DNA of 64,000 nucleotides, taken from an uncultured Eggerthella sp. (lineage in GTDB: Bacteria; Actinomycetota; Coriobacteriia; Coriobacteriales; Eggerthellaceae). A program made the translations under genes and the position numbers. The notes beneath the pieces are model-generated. The model was given only the letters and a program-made list of their open reading frames with translations. It made no database searches and was not told the DNA's origin. The stretch lies in NCBI GenBank assembly GCA_905203045.1, contig CAJKUH010000001.1, positions 198,781 through 262,780 of the forward strand, given 5' to 3'. Position 1 is the first letter of the stretch. Every line of letters begins with the position of its first letter. Positions 17,987 through 25,827 of this stretch are shown in pieces.

Positions 17987-20900
17987 CTACTCGATGCTCT
18001 TCAGCGCTTCGATCATGTTGATCTTCGCTAGCGAACGGTTGGAAAGCAGCGCAACGATGAAGGCGAACAGCAGCGTCAGCGCACAGGCATATACGTAGCT
18101 TATTGGTTCGATGGTGACGGCGAAGTAGATAGAGGGCATTTTCAGCACGTAGGTGAGCATATGGCTGAAGGCGTAGCCTGCGGGAATGCCCAGCACCATG
18201 CCGATGGCGGTAAGCAGCACCGTTTCCTTGTTCACATAGTGGTTTACTTCGCGCTTGCGGAATCCCAGCACCTTGATGGTGGCCAGTTCGCGTGTGCGCT
18301 CGGATATGTTCGTGGTGGAAAGCGTGAACAGCACCACGAACGCCAGCGCCGCCGCCAACAGGACGATGACGTATACGATGGCGTTTATCAGGTCGAACGA
18401 CTGCGCGAACTCGTCGTTCATCTGCTGTGTGCTGGAAACGGAAAGGAAGTCGCTGTTTTCTGCCAACGTGTCGGCGAACGCTTCCTTTTCATCGTCGGTG
18501 CCGGAAAGCAAAAGGTAGAAGCCGTTCGGCTGCACATCGTTCCCGAAAAGTTGCTGGTAGGCACTTTGCGTCAGATATGCGGCGTTGCCCAGATAGTTGT
18601 CTGCCACGCTGGCAAGTGGCACCGACGCCTCGTCCAAACTGCTGGTTTTCAGGTGCACCGTATCGCCCGCGCCAACACCTAAAAGCTCGGCGGCGTTGCG
18701 GGTAAGCACCATGCCGTCGTTCGAAAGGGAAAGTGCATCGCTTCCGTCTTTGAGTGTGACGTACGAGCTTAAATCGGCATCGTCGGGCAGCACGAACAGC
18801 TGAAGTGCTTCATCGTCGTCGTTGGCGGTAAGCGTCACGGAATCGACGGCAACTTCCTGAAGTTGGGAAACCTCGTTGCTCTCTTCGAGCAGGGTTTCGC
18901 ACGCGCTGAAGTTGTCGGTGGTGGTGATTGCCAGCGCATCGTAGCGGTAGATGGTGCCATACTGCATCGGCGAAAGCGCATGGACTGAATCCTTGATGGC
19001 GAAACCGCAGATGAGCAGGGCCATACAGCCCATGATGCCGAACACTGTCATGAAGAAGCGCTTCTTGTAGCGCAGCAGGTTGCGTGCCGTAACCTTGTCC
19101 AAGAACGCCAAGCGCTTCCAAATGAAGGGAATGCGCTCCAGCAGGATGCGCGAACCCGAGCGGGGCGCTTTCGGGCGCATGAGTGTGGCGGGCGTTTGCT
19201 TTAGCTCGGCGCGGCAGGCGAACACGGCGGCACCCACGATGCCGGCGAAGAAGAAAAGCAAGCTGCCGATGCCGTAGGGAGTATCGAACGAAAGCAAGTA
19301 GGTGGGCAGCAGGTACATCATCTGGAACACCGTGAACAAAAATGCGGGGAACAGCACGAACCCGCAGAACTCGCCCACGATGCCGCCCAAAAGGCAGGCG
19401 GAAAGTGCATAGAACAGGTATTTGCCCAGAATGGCGCCATTTGAATATCCCAGCGATTTGTAGGTGCCGATAAGCCCGCGTTCCTCTTCAACCAGGCGGG
19501 TGATGGTGGTAAGCGCAATAAGCACCGCCACCACAATGAACACCGCGGGGAATACCAGGCCTATTGCCTCGATGGAAGAAGCATCCGATTCCACGCTGGC
19601 ATAGCCGGCATTCGATTCGCGCGTTTGCACGTACCAGCGGGCGCTTTCAAGGGAGTTCGCCTCGTTGCGGGCGTCCTCGAACTTCGCCTGGGCTTCAGCC
19701 TTGCTGTTTTCGAACTGCGAGCGCTGCTCGTTCAGCTCAGATTGTCCTTGTGCAAGCTGCTCCTGCGCTGCGGAAAGCTGGCGTTTGCCCTGCTGCAGCT
19801 GTTGTTTGCCGCTGGAAAGCTGCGACCAGCCTTGGGCGATGGCCTTCTTGCCTGCGCTCACCTGGCCTGCTTGGGTATCAAGCTCTTGCTTTGCGGCGGC
19901 AAGCTGCTTTGCCCGTGCGTCCAGTTCGCCCAAAGTTTGCGCGCGCTGCGCTTCGATGGCGGCAAGCTGCGCTGCTGCCTCTTCTTCGGTAAGCGCGCCT
20001 GCTGCAAGAGCGGCCTTCACCTGCGCGGCGGCATCGTCGCAGCTGGCATTCGCCTGAGCGCGGCCTTGGTCAAGCTGCTTTTGAGCGGCGGCAATGCTGC
20101 GGTAGCCCTCGTCGATCTGGGCCTGCGCGCTTTCAAGCTGCTGCTCCTGTTGACGAAGCTGCTGTTCTGACTGGCTCAGCGTGCTTTCGTTTGCGGCAAG
20201 CTTCTTCTTGTTGGCGGAAAGCTCCGCCTTGCCGCTGTCGAGCGTGCCCTGCGCACTGTCGATCTTCTGCTGGGCATCGGCTAGCTGGGAGTCCGTATCG
20301 CGCTCCGCTTCCGCAATCTGATCAAGCGCTTCTTGGCGGATGCTTTGGGTGCGGGCTTCCTCGCGCTGTTCCTTTATGCCTTCCAATTCTTCGGTAAGGT
20401 TATCGAGCACTGCGGCGTATTCGGGGGTGAAGCTTTTCGCTGCGCTGTTGGCGCGTACGTATACTGCGGTGAACGCTTCGGCGCAAACGGCGTCGGGCGT
20501 TACGAAGAACGAGTAATCGGGCGAAGCGCTGGCGCGCACGGCGATGGATCCGTTGGGGTTGGTGAGCTCGGTCGGGTCTATGACGCTGGCAGTGATGGTG
20601 TACTCTGCGCGTTTGAATACTTCGGTGCCGGCAGGTTCAAGGGTTACGGTATCGCCTAAGGAAAGCCCCGAATCGGTAAGGTAGTTTTCCGTTACCGCAA
20701 CTTCGTTTTCGCTGGTGGGAAGCGTGCCCTGCACTACCTTCGGCATGTTGAACCCGCGCTGGGAAAGCGCCTTCACGCCCACGCTTGCCCGTTTTTGCCC
20801 CAGCGGCGTGTACGTGGTTTCCTCCCACGTGCCTTCTGCGTCTGCAACATCGTCAAGGGCGCAGATGGCTGAAACGTCTTCTTCGGTAAGCCCCAACGTC

Positions 20901-21091
20901 GACTGCACACAGGCATCGTAGAGCCCTTGCTCGGTGAAGAATGCATCGGCGGAATTGCGCAGGTCAACGCAGGAAGCGCGCAGCCCGCACACCATGGTTA
21001 CCCCCAGCGCGCAGATAACCAGGATGGAAATGAAGCGCTTCTTGCTGTTGGCGATGGTGCGCAGTGTGTCTTTCCGAAATGCCCTGGCCAT
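17987..21091 (-). CDS. FtsX-like ABC transporter permease with large coiled-coil domain
   Basis: A 1034-residue permease of the MacB/FtsX superfamily (type VII ABC). A first helix lies at about residues 22-40, followed by an extracytoplasmic domain, a long alanine/glutamine-rich coiled coil (about 235-500, many KxxLxxxExxL heptads), then three helices around an FtsX domain (about 515-640), a second transmembrane unit (about 700 onward) with its own extracytoplasmic domain, and a final FtsX block ending MIEALKSIE. Such permeases with coiled-coil hairpins are usually mechanotransmitters or lipoprotein/peptide exporters. It starts 6 bp after the ATPase stop, clearly one operon. Confidence 0.9.
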   Translation of the reverse strand: MARAFRKDTLRTIANSKKRFISILVICALGVTMVCGLRASCVDLRNSADAFFTEQGLYDACVQSTLGLTEEDVSAICALDDVADAEGTWEETTYTPLGQKRASVGVKALSQRGFNMPKVVQGTLPTSENEVAVTENYLTDSGLSLGDTVTLEPAGTEVFKRAEYTITASVIDPTELTNPNGSIAVRASASPDYSFFVTPDAVCAEAFTAVYVRANSAAKSFTPEYAAVLDNLTEELEGIKEQREEARTQSIRQEALDQIAEAERDTDSQLADAQQKIDSAQGTLDSGKAELSANKKKLAANESTLSQSEQQLRQQEQQLESAQAQIDEGYRSIAAAQKQLDQGRAQANASCDDAAAQVKAALAAGALTEEEAAAQLAAIEAQRAQTLGELDARAKQLAAAKQELDTQAGQVSAGKKAIAQGWSQLSSGKQQLQQGKRQLSAAQEQLAQGQSELNEQRSQFENSKAEAQAKFEDARNEANSLESARWYVQTRESNAGYASVESDASSIEAIGLVFPAVFIVVAVLIALTTITRLVEEERGLIGTYKSLGYSNGAILGKYLFYALSACLLGGIVGEFCGFVLFPAFLFTVFQMMYLLPTYLLSFDTPYGIGSLLFFFAGIVGAAVFACRAELKQTPATLMRPKAPRSGSRILLERIPFIWKRLAFLDKVTARNLLRYKKRFFMTVFGIMGCMALLICGFAIKDSVHALSPMQYGTIYRYDALAITTTDNFSACETLLEESNEVSQLQEVAVDSVTLTANDDDEALQLFVLPDDADLSSYVTLKDGSDALSLSNDGMVLTRNAAELLGVGAGDTVHLKTSSLDEASVPLASVADNYLGNAAYLTQSAYQQLFGNDVQPNGFYLLLSGTDDEKEAFADTLAENSDFLSVSSTQQMNDEFAQSFDLINAIVYVIVLLAAALAFVVLFTLSTTNISERTRELATIKVLGFRKREVNHYVNKETVLLTAIGMVLGIPAGYAFSHMLTYVLKMPSIYFAVTIEPISYVYACALTLLFAFIVALLSNRSLAKINMIEALKSIE

Positions 21092-21097
21092 GAGTGC

Positions 21098-21799
21098 CTA
21101 CCATTCGATTTCTGCGATGGGCACGGGGTGGTCGTTCACTTCGATGCTGGTTACGCGGCCGCTGTTCATACGGATAACGCGGTCGGCCATGGGCGCCAGC
21201 GCGGCGTTGTGCGTGATGATTAGCGCGGTGATGCGCGACGTACGGCAGGTGTCTTGCAGTAGCTGCAGAATCTGCTTGCCGGTGCGGTAGTCGAGTGCGC
21301 CGGTGGGTTCGTCGCATAAAAGAAGCTTGGGGTTCTTTGCCAGCGCGCGGGCAATGGCCACACGCTGCTGCTCGCCGCCGGAAAGTTGGGCGGGGAAGTT
21401 GTCAAGGCGTTTTCCCAAGCCGACGTTGCGCAGTGTTTCGGCGGCATCAAGCGAATCGGGGCAAATCTGCGAAGCCAGCTCCACGTTTTCCAAAGCGGTA
21501 AGGTTGGGCACCAGATTGTAGAACTGGAACACGAAGCCGACCGCGGCGCGGCGGTATTCGACCAACTGCGCTTCGGTGCTGCAGGCGATGTCTTGCCCGT
21601 CGATGAAGACGTTTCCGCTGGTGGCGGAATCCATGCCACCCAGAATATTCAAAGCGGTGGTTTTGCCTGCGCCCGATGCGCCTAGGATAACGGCCAGCTC
21701 GCCCTTTTCGACGGAAAACGAGGCCCCGTCAAGCGCCCTGATTTCGGCCGCACCCGACCCGTACTGCTTAACAACGTTGTTGAATTCGATGTACGACAT
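21098..21799 (-). CDS. ABC transporter ATPase (MacB/LolD type)
   Basis: A 233-residue nucleotide-binding subunit. Walker A is GASGAGKT (40-47), the Q-loop FQF near 91, signature LSGGEQQ (139-145), Walker B LLLCDEPTGALD (159-170) and the switch histidine in LIITHN near 196. The close spacing and DEPTGALD context are typical of MacB/LolD/FtsE-like ATPases that pair with FtsX-fold permeases, here the next gene. I chose the ATG at 21799, which has AAGGGG five bases upstream; the frame is open a further 21 codons without a ribosome site. The pair most likely drives mechanical or efflux work at the membrane. Confidence 0.93.
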   Translation of the reverse strand: MSYIEFNNVVKQYGSGAAEIRALDGASFSVEKGELAVILGASGAGKTTALNILGGMDSATSGNVFIDGQDIACSTEAQLVEYRRAAVGFVFQFYNLVPNLTALENVELASQICPDSLDAAETLRNVGLGKRLDNFPAQLSGGEQQRVAIARALAKNPKLLLCDEPTGALDYRTGKQILQLLQDTCRTSRITALIITHNAALAPMADRVIRMNSGRVTSIEVNDHPVPIAEIEW

Positions 21800-21922
21800 G
21801 GCGGCCCCTTGCCTCGCAGGCTGCGAAGGGCAAAGCGACGCTTTTCGCAAACGGGGTTGCAAAAGCCGTGCATCTGACCTTCGCCTTTAACTTAGTATAC
21901 GGGAAATACCTGCCTATACAAG

Positions 21923-21950
21923 AAAAGCCCCAGCGGGTGCTGGGGCTTTT
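21923..21950 (-). terminator. Terminator of the Hsp20 gene
   Basis: Perfect stem AAAAGCCCCAGC and complement with a 4-base loop; on the minus strand the run CTTTTCTTG follows. It lies about 50 bases beyond the Hsp20 stop. Confidence 0.85.
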
Positions 21951-22000
21951 GGCGCCGTGCTATGCGGTTCGAGTGATTGCGTTAGGAAAGAGGCACGCAA

Positions 22001-22441
22001 TTAGTCGATGGCGATGAGGCGCTTGCGATCTTCAGGCTTGGGCAATTCCTTCTTGGGGACGTTGATCTTCAAGATGCCGTTTTCGAACTTAGCGGAAATG
22101 TCGTCTTCGGAAACGTCTTCGCCTACGTAGAAGCTACGACGGCACGAACCAACGAAGCGCTCTTTGCGGAGGAAGGTGCCTTCTTCGTCCTTGTCTTCCT
22201 TTTCATCCTTGGTGTGGGCGTTAATGGTGAGGTAACCCTCGTTGAGCTCTACCTCAACGTTTTCCTTTTCGAAGCCAGGCAAGTCTACATCGAGTTCGTA
22301 AGCCTTGTCGGTTTCCTTAACGTCGGTCTTCATCAAGGAAGCGTTGGTCTTCGGCGCAGGCTCGGTTCCGAAGAAACCGAAATCGAACGGATCGCTCATG
22401 AAATCATTGAAGAAGTTCCTGCGTGCCAACATAACTATCAT
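22001..22441 (-). CDS. Small heat-shock protein, Hsp20/alpha-crystallin family
   Basis: A 146-residue ATP-independent holdase chaperone that binds unfolding proteins under heat or other stress. A short N-terminal arm rich in phenylalanine (RRNFFNDFMSDPFDFGFF) precedes the alpha-crystallin domain (about 38-130), which contains YELDVDLPGFEKENVEVEL, FVGSCRRSFYVGEDV and the conserved FENGILKINVPK; the usual C-terminal IxI is replaced by KRLIAID. The ATG at 22441 has AAGGA six bases upstream. A perfect CIRCE element at 22537-22563 overlaps its promoter, so HrcA repression is expected; -10 TATAAC (minus strand, near 22520) lies just downstream of it. Confidence 0.94.
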   Translation of the reverse strand: MIVMLARRNFFNDFMSDPFDFGFFGTEPAPKTNASLMKTDVKETDKAYELDVDLPGFEKENVEVELNEGYLTINAHTKDEKEDKDEEGTFLRKERFVGSCRRSFYVGEDVSEDDISAKFENGILKINVPKKELPKPEDRKRLIAID

Positions 22442-22536
22442 CTTCTTTCCTTGCCGCGCCCGGGTATGTTGGCTCTTTTTCGATGCCCTGGGCAACGGCC
22501 CTTGTTTCTTTTGACAACTGTTATAGTAGTCGCTTT

Positions 22537-22563
22537 TTAGCACTCGTAAAGCCAGAGTGCTAA
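22537..22563. promoter_or_regulatory. CIRCE element (HrcA operator)
   Basis: Exact consensus TTAGCACTC, 9-bp spacer, GAGTGCTAA. HrcA binds this sequence to repress heat-shock genes. It sits about 96 bp upstream of the Hsp20 start, overlapping the probable promoter. Confidence 0.95.
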
Positions 22564-22773
22564 TTGGGTACCGTTCTGTAACCTTTTATAAGGTTATCTA
22601 AGTGCAGTATTGTTAGATTCTTATAGTCCGCTGCGTTGACCTGGTGAAATACATGTGACGAAACCAGCTATTTGAGCGTCCAGCGAGTGCTACCTGTTTA
22701 TCTGATGCGCTCTTGGTGCGCTTTTTGCCGAATTGCGCCAGATAGGGGATGGAAGGCTTGCTACTATTCGCTC
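22564..22773. other. Divergent intergenic region
   Basis: Together with the Hsp20 leader this 332-bp gap holds no gene. TACTAT at 22762-22767 ends six bases before the ATG at 22774, the spacing expected for a leaderless transcript of the beta-lactamase-like gene. Confidence 0.45.
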
Positions 22774-24141
22774 ATGCGAAACCGTCCAACACCCCGCTCT
22801 TCGCGAAAGGATGGTGGCGAGGAAGCGAACCCTTCCCGTTCCAGCCGTTCGTGTGCCCAAGGTGCGCGTGCCAGCAAAGCGCATACAGGATCTGCGCGCT
22901 CTTTTTCGCAGGCAAGCGAACGCCGAAGCAGGCATGCCCGCCAGCTGGGCAAGAGCACTGCGCGCGTCAAGCGGGGAGCGCAAGCCCGCCGAAACCAAGG
23001 TTTGGGCTCTTCGTGGGCGGCTGGCCGCGCCGAGGGTTCCTCGTGGCCGTTTGCCACGGCGCTGCCGCTGGTGGGCGTTGTTTCCGTGGTTGTCCTTGCG
23101 GTGGTCCTGGTGATGGCGGTCAAGTCGTGTTCGACCCCTGCTGGCGCTCCTGAAGAAGAGCAGGCGGCAGAAGAGCCTGTCACCCCGATTGTGGTTAACT
23201 ACACGCCTTCTCTTGAAAGCATCGACGGCGTTTCCGACCCGGGCACCGTTGTTCAAGGCGCCTTTCTTGCCAATGCCGACGCTAGCTATGCTCCGCAGCT
23301 TTCCGACGAAGGCGTCAGGGAAGTGCAGAACGCCGTTTCGGCCATCACCGACGAAGGCAAAACGGTAGGGTTCGCGTTCTTCAACACGGAAACGGGCAAG
23401 GGCTATGTTTGCAACCTTGACCAGCGTGTTTACGGTGCCTCATCGTTCAAGGGACCCGTTTTGATATACGGCTGCCAGCAGGCAATAGAAACGGGCAAAA
23501 CCAGCATTTCCCATGTGAATGCGAATGCCCAGGACGCCATCGTCAACTCCGACAACAACTCGTACCGCCACCTGCGCCGCACCTTCGAAAACGTGGCAGC
23601 AGAGCCGCTTTCCGCGTGGCTTTCCTCCCTGAACGTTTCAAGCTCGCTTGCCGACGACACCTCGTTTCCGCACTATTCGGCGCGCGAATCGCTGAAACTG
23701 TGGATGAATACCTATTTATATTTGAGCTCTTCCAGCTCAAGCCAGGAAGTAACCCAATGGGCAAAGCAGCTGTTTTCCAGCACCACGGTTTCCATGATTC
23801 GCAGCGGAATCGACCCGGCTTCCGACCCGCTTGGCGTCGAGAACATCCAAAGCGTTTCCCGCGAATTGCAGGGGGCTGTGTTGGGGAAGCTGAAAACGAC
23901 GGAAGTTGGTACAGCGAAGGACGCGCAGACGCAGGCTTCGAGCACGGTAGTGGTGTACGACAAGGCTGGCTGGATCAACGGGACTGACGACGATGCGGTG
24001 TGCGATGCCGGCATCGTCGAGGAAAACGGCACGTCGTACCTTATTACTGTCATGACCAACTTGGCGGACAGCGCCAGCAGCCGTGCCAAGGTAAGCGACG
24101 TGGCCGCGGTCTTATGGGAACAGCGCGATTCGCTGATGTAA
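22774..24141 (+). CDS. Membrane-anchored class A beta-lactamase-like serine hydrolase
   Basis: A 455-residue protein: a basic, arginine/serine-rich cytoplasmic tail of about 90 residues, one membrane segment (about 97-118, ALPLVGVVSVVVLAVVLVMA), a threonine/glutamate-rich linker and a penicillin-recognising domain. The catalytic set is present: SSFK near residue 223 (SxxK), SDN near 259 and KAG near 396 in place of KTG. It could be a wall-modifying peptidase or esterase or a penicillin-binding paralogue rather than a true resistance enzyme. No ribosome site precedes the ATG; TACTAT six bases upstream suggests a leaderless message. A perfect palindrome directly after the stop is the probable terminator. 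Confidence 0.8.
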   Translation: MRNRPTPRSSRKDGGEEANPSRSSRSCAQGARASKAHTGSARSFSQASERRSRHARQLGKSTARVKRGAQARRNQGLGSSWAAGRAEGSSWPFATALPLVGVVSVVVLAVVLVMAVKSCSTPAGAPEEEQAAEEPVTPIVVNYTPSLESIDGVSDPGTVVQGAFLANADASYAPQLSDEGVREVQNAVSAITDEGKTVGFAFFNTETGKGYVCNLDQRVYGASSFKGPVLIYGCQQAIETGKTSISHVNANAQDAIVNSDNNSYRHLRRTFENVAAEPLSAWLSSLNVSSSLADDTSFPHYSARESLKLWMNTYLYLSSSSSSQEVTQWAKQLFSSTTVSMIRSGIDPASDPLGVENIQSVSRELQGAVLGKLKTTEVGTAKDAQTQASSTVVVYDKAGWINGTDDDAVCDAGIVEENGTSYLITVMTNLADSASSRAKVSDVAAVLWEQRDSLM

Positions 24142-24167
24142 CAAAAAGGGGACAGTCCCCTTTTTGT
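24141..24167 (+). terminator. Perfect palindrome terminator
   Basis: ACAAAAAGGGGAC and its complement around a single central A at 24154; the right arm supplies the T run. It begins at the last base of the preceding stop codon and could work on either strand. Confidence 0.75.
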
Positions 24168-24461
24168 CATTCTCTGAAGAAAACGTGAATATTTGTGAAA
24201 AGGGGCAAATCCGCCGTGCTTCCAATTGACGAGGGTCGCGCGCGCACGATAAACTGCAAAAGTTCGCTTTCAAAAGCCCCGTACATGCTTGCGATTCGAA
24301 CTCTTTCCTAGCGGGAAGCGTCCCTGCGCCGGCCAAGCTGGTCCAGAGCTTTTCGGCAGCACCGTTTCACGTGTGGGGAAGAGATGCGGAGTAGGATCCC
24401 GCGCCTCGGATTGGCAGCAACTTTTGAAAAACGACACTTGTTACTTTATTGGAGGAACACT
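24142..24461. other. Leader region of rplM-rpsI
   Basis: No gene is supported. A plausible promoter lies at 24226-24255, giving a leader of about 200 nt that contains several short inverted repeats, for example around GCGGAGTAGGATCCCGC (24383-24400). Autoregulatory leaders of rplM are known in other bacteria; I cannot confirm one here. Confidence 0.45.
24226..24255 (+). promoter_or_regulatory. Probable promoter of rplM-rpsI
   Basis: TTGACG (24226-24231), 18-bp spacer, TAAACT (24250-24255). Position and hexamers fit a housekeeping sigma promoter for the ribosomal protein operon. Confidence 0.55.
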
Positions 24462-24899
24462 GTGAAGACCTATTACGCAAAGCCCAACGAAGTTGAGCGC
24501 GAATGGCTTCTCATCGACGCAAAGGACCAGGTTCTGGGCCGCGTCGCTTCGAAGGCCGCTCACATTCTTAAGGGTAAGCACAAGCCCACCTACACGCCTC
24601 ACGTTGACACCGGCGACTTCGTCGTAATCATCAACGCTGACAAGATCAAGATCACTGGCGTTAAGGCTACCAGCAAGGAATACTATCGTCACAGCGGTTA
24701 TCCCGGCGGCCTGAAGTGCGAAACCTTCCAGGAAGCTATGCAGAAGCATCCCGAGCGCGTTATCGAGCACGCAGTTAAGGGCATGCTCCCCAAGAACACG
24801 CTCGGTCGTGCAATGGGCATGAAGCTCAAGGTTTACGCTGGCGCAGAGCATCCGCATGCAGCGCAGCAGCCCCGCGAGATCAAGATGGAGGATAACTAA
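24462..24899 (+). CDS. rplM: 50S ribosomal protein L13
   Basis: A 145-residue early-assembly protein of the large ribosomal subunit. Recognisable segments are WLLIDAKDQVLGRVAS, LKGKHKPTYTPHVDTGDFVVIINADKI, KEYYRHSGYPGG and VIEHAVKGMLPKNTLGRAM, all highly conserved in L13. Translation starts at GTG 24462 with GGAGG at 24451-24455; the frame upstream is open but non-conserved. The stop overlaps the rpsI start as TAATG, giving translational coupling of the universal L13-S9 pair. Confidence 0.98.
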   Translation: MKTYYAKPNEVEREWLLIDAKDQVLGRVASKAAHILKGKHKPTYTPHVDTGDFVVIINADKIKITGVKATSKEYYRHSGYPGGLKCETFQEAMQKHPERVIEHAVKGMLPKNTLGRAMGMKLKVYAGAEHPHAAQQPREIKMEDN

Positions 24900-25291
24900 T
24901 GGCAGGCGAAGCAATGTATTACGGCACCGGCCGTCGCAAGAACGCTGTTGCTCGCGTTCGCATCGTTCCCGGCACCGGCAAGGTAACCGTTAACGGTCGC
25001 GAAGGTGTTGAGTTCTTCGGCCGTCAGGCTCTTCTCGACTACGCAACCACTCCGTTCGTTGTAACCGACACCAAGGGTCACTTCGACGTAATCGCTCGCT
25101 GCAATGGCGGCGGCGTTTCCGGTCAGGCTGGCGCTCTGCGCCACGGCATCGCTCGCGCTCTTCTCGAGGCTGGCGACTACCGCGCTGACCTGAAGAAGGC
25201 TGGCTACCTCACGCGCGACTCCCGTATGGTTGAGCGCAAGAAGTACGGCCTGAAGAAGGCTCGTAAGCGCCCGCAGTTCTCGAAGCGCTAG
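24899..25291 (+). CDS. rpsI: 30S ribosomal protein S9
   Basis: A 130-residue small-subunit protein whose basic C-terminal tail reaches the P-site tRNA. Conserved parts: YYGTGRRKNAVARVRIVPG, INGR-like VNGREG, GGVSGQAGALRHGIARAL, and the tail LTRDSRMVERKKYGLKKARKRPQFSKR, with the terminal SKR expected. GGAGG lies eight bases before the ATG, inside the rplM end. No conventional terminator directly follows; the first 88-bp structured repeat begins 40 bp downstream. Confidence 0.98.
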   Translation: MAGEAMYYGTGRRKNAVARVRIVPGTGKVTVNGREGVEFFGRQALLDYATTPFVVTDTKGHFDVIARCNGGGVSGQAGALRHGIARALLEAGDYRADLKKAGYLTRDSRMVERKKYGLKKARKRPQFSKR

Positions 25292-25330
25292 TCGGTTTGT
25301 TTTGGGCGGCATCTTGCCGCTCCAAGATTT

Positions 25331-25453
25331 GGACATGAACCTAAGTTCTATTTACCAAATCTTTCACGGCAATCTGCTTGCCCAAGAACAAACCTTGGTA
25401 GCGCTTCGAACGCAAGCGCTGCATTCCGGGGCTCCCGCATGGGAGCCCTTTTT
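25331..25453 (+). ncRNA. Candidate small structured RNA, copy 1
   Basis: An 88-nt unit (25331-25418) followed by a terminator. Four short stem-loops follow in order: GAAC-CTAA-GTTC, GGCAA-TCTGC-TTGCC, CAAG/CTTG, and AGCGCTT-CGAACGC-AAGCGCT. The terminator is GGGCTCCC-GCAT-GGGAGCCC (25429-25448) with a T run. A second copy lies 229 bp downstream with one base different. A short open frame runs through both copies but has no ribosome site. It could be a free-standing RNA or the processed 3' end of the rplM-rpsI message. Confidence 0.55.
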
Positions 25454-25559
25454 GTTTCAGCACCCGCTTCCTCACGTGTCCAAAGCACGCTGCGGAGCGG
25501 GTGCTTTGCTTTCAGCCTAATTTGACTCGTCGGAAGGCGCCTGGGTTACCTGGGCCGGC
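25419..25559. other. Spacer between the two RNA copies
   Basis: Contains the copy 1 terminator and a long-loop hairpin AGCACCCGCT (25459-25468) / AGCGGGTGCT (25497-25506). Any promoter for copy 2 would have to lie here; none is obvious. Confidence 0.4.
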
Positions 25560-25687
25560 GGACATGAACCTAAGTTCTATTTACCGAATCTTTCACGGCA
25601 ATCTGCTTGCCCAAGAACAAACCTTGGTAGCGCTTCGAACGCAAGCGTCACCCTATGGGGCCCCGAAAGGAAGCCCCTTTCTTTTTT
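25560..25687 (+). ncRNA. Candidate small structured RNA, copy 2
   Basis: The 88-nt unit at 25560-25647 differs from copy 1 at one position (A to G in ACCAAATC). The fourth stem keeps pairing through a G-U. Its terminator is unrelated in sequence (GGGGC/GCCCC, 25657-25677) but has the same form and a strong T run, TTTCTTTTTT. Conservation of the unit plus an independent terminator argues for a functional transcript. It lies 140 bp upstream of the c-di-GMP operon. Confidence 0.55.
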
Positions 25688-25757
25688 CTTTGCGCTGCCT
25701 TGGCGGACTATTTTTCTGTTGCCGCAGTTGGGGGAGGGGTGACGTGCCATAATGGAA

Positions 25758-25767
25758 AAACATGTTA
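25758..25767. promoter_or_regulatory. GAACATGTTC-like site upstream of the signalling operon
   Basis: AAACATGTTA, a one-arm-degenerate version of the palindrome found at 7248 and throughout 55.5-61 kb. It lies 61 bp before the solute-binding protein start. Confidence 0.35.
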
Positions 25768-25827
25768 TTTTCCGTGGCAAGGTGCGCGGCGCGAAGCGCG
25801 CTGCTTGCCTGAAGGGGCGTTGCGCGT

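Noticed and set aside
25339..25520. Short open frames inside the two small RNA copies
   Set aside because: They read through the terminators and have no ribosome site. The shared residues follow from the nucleotide repeat.
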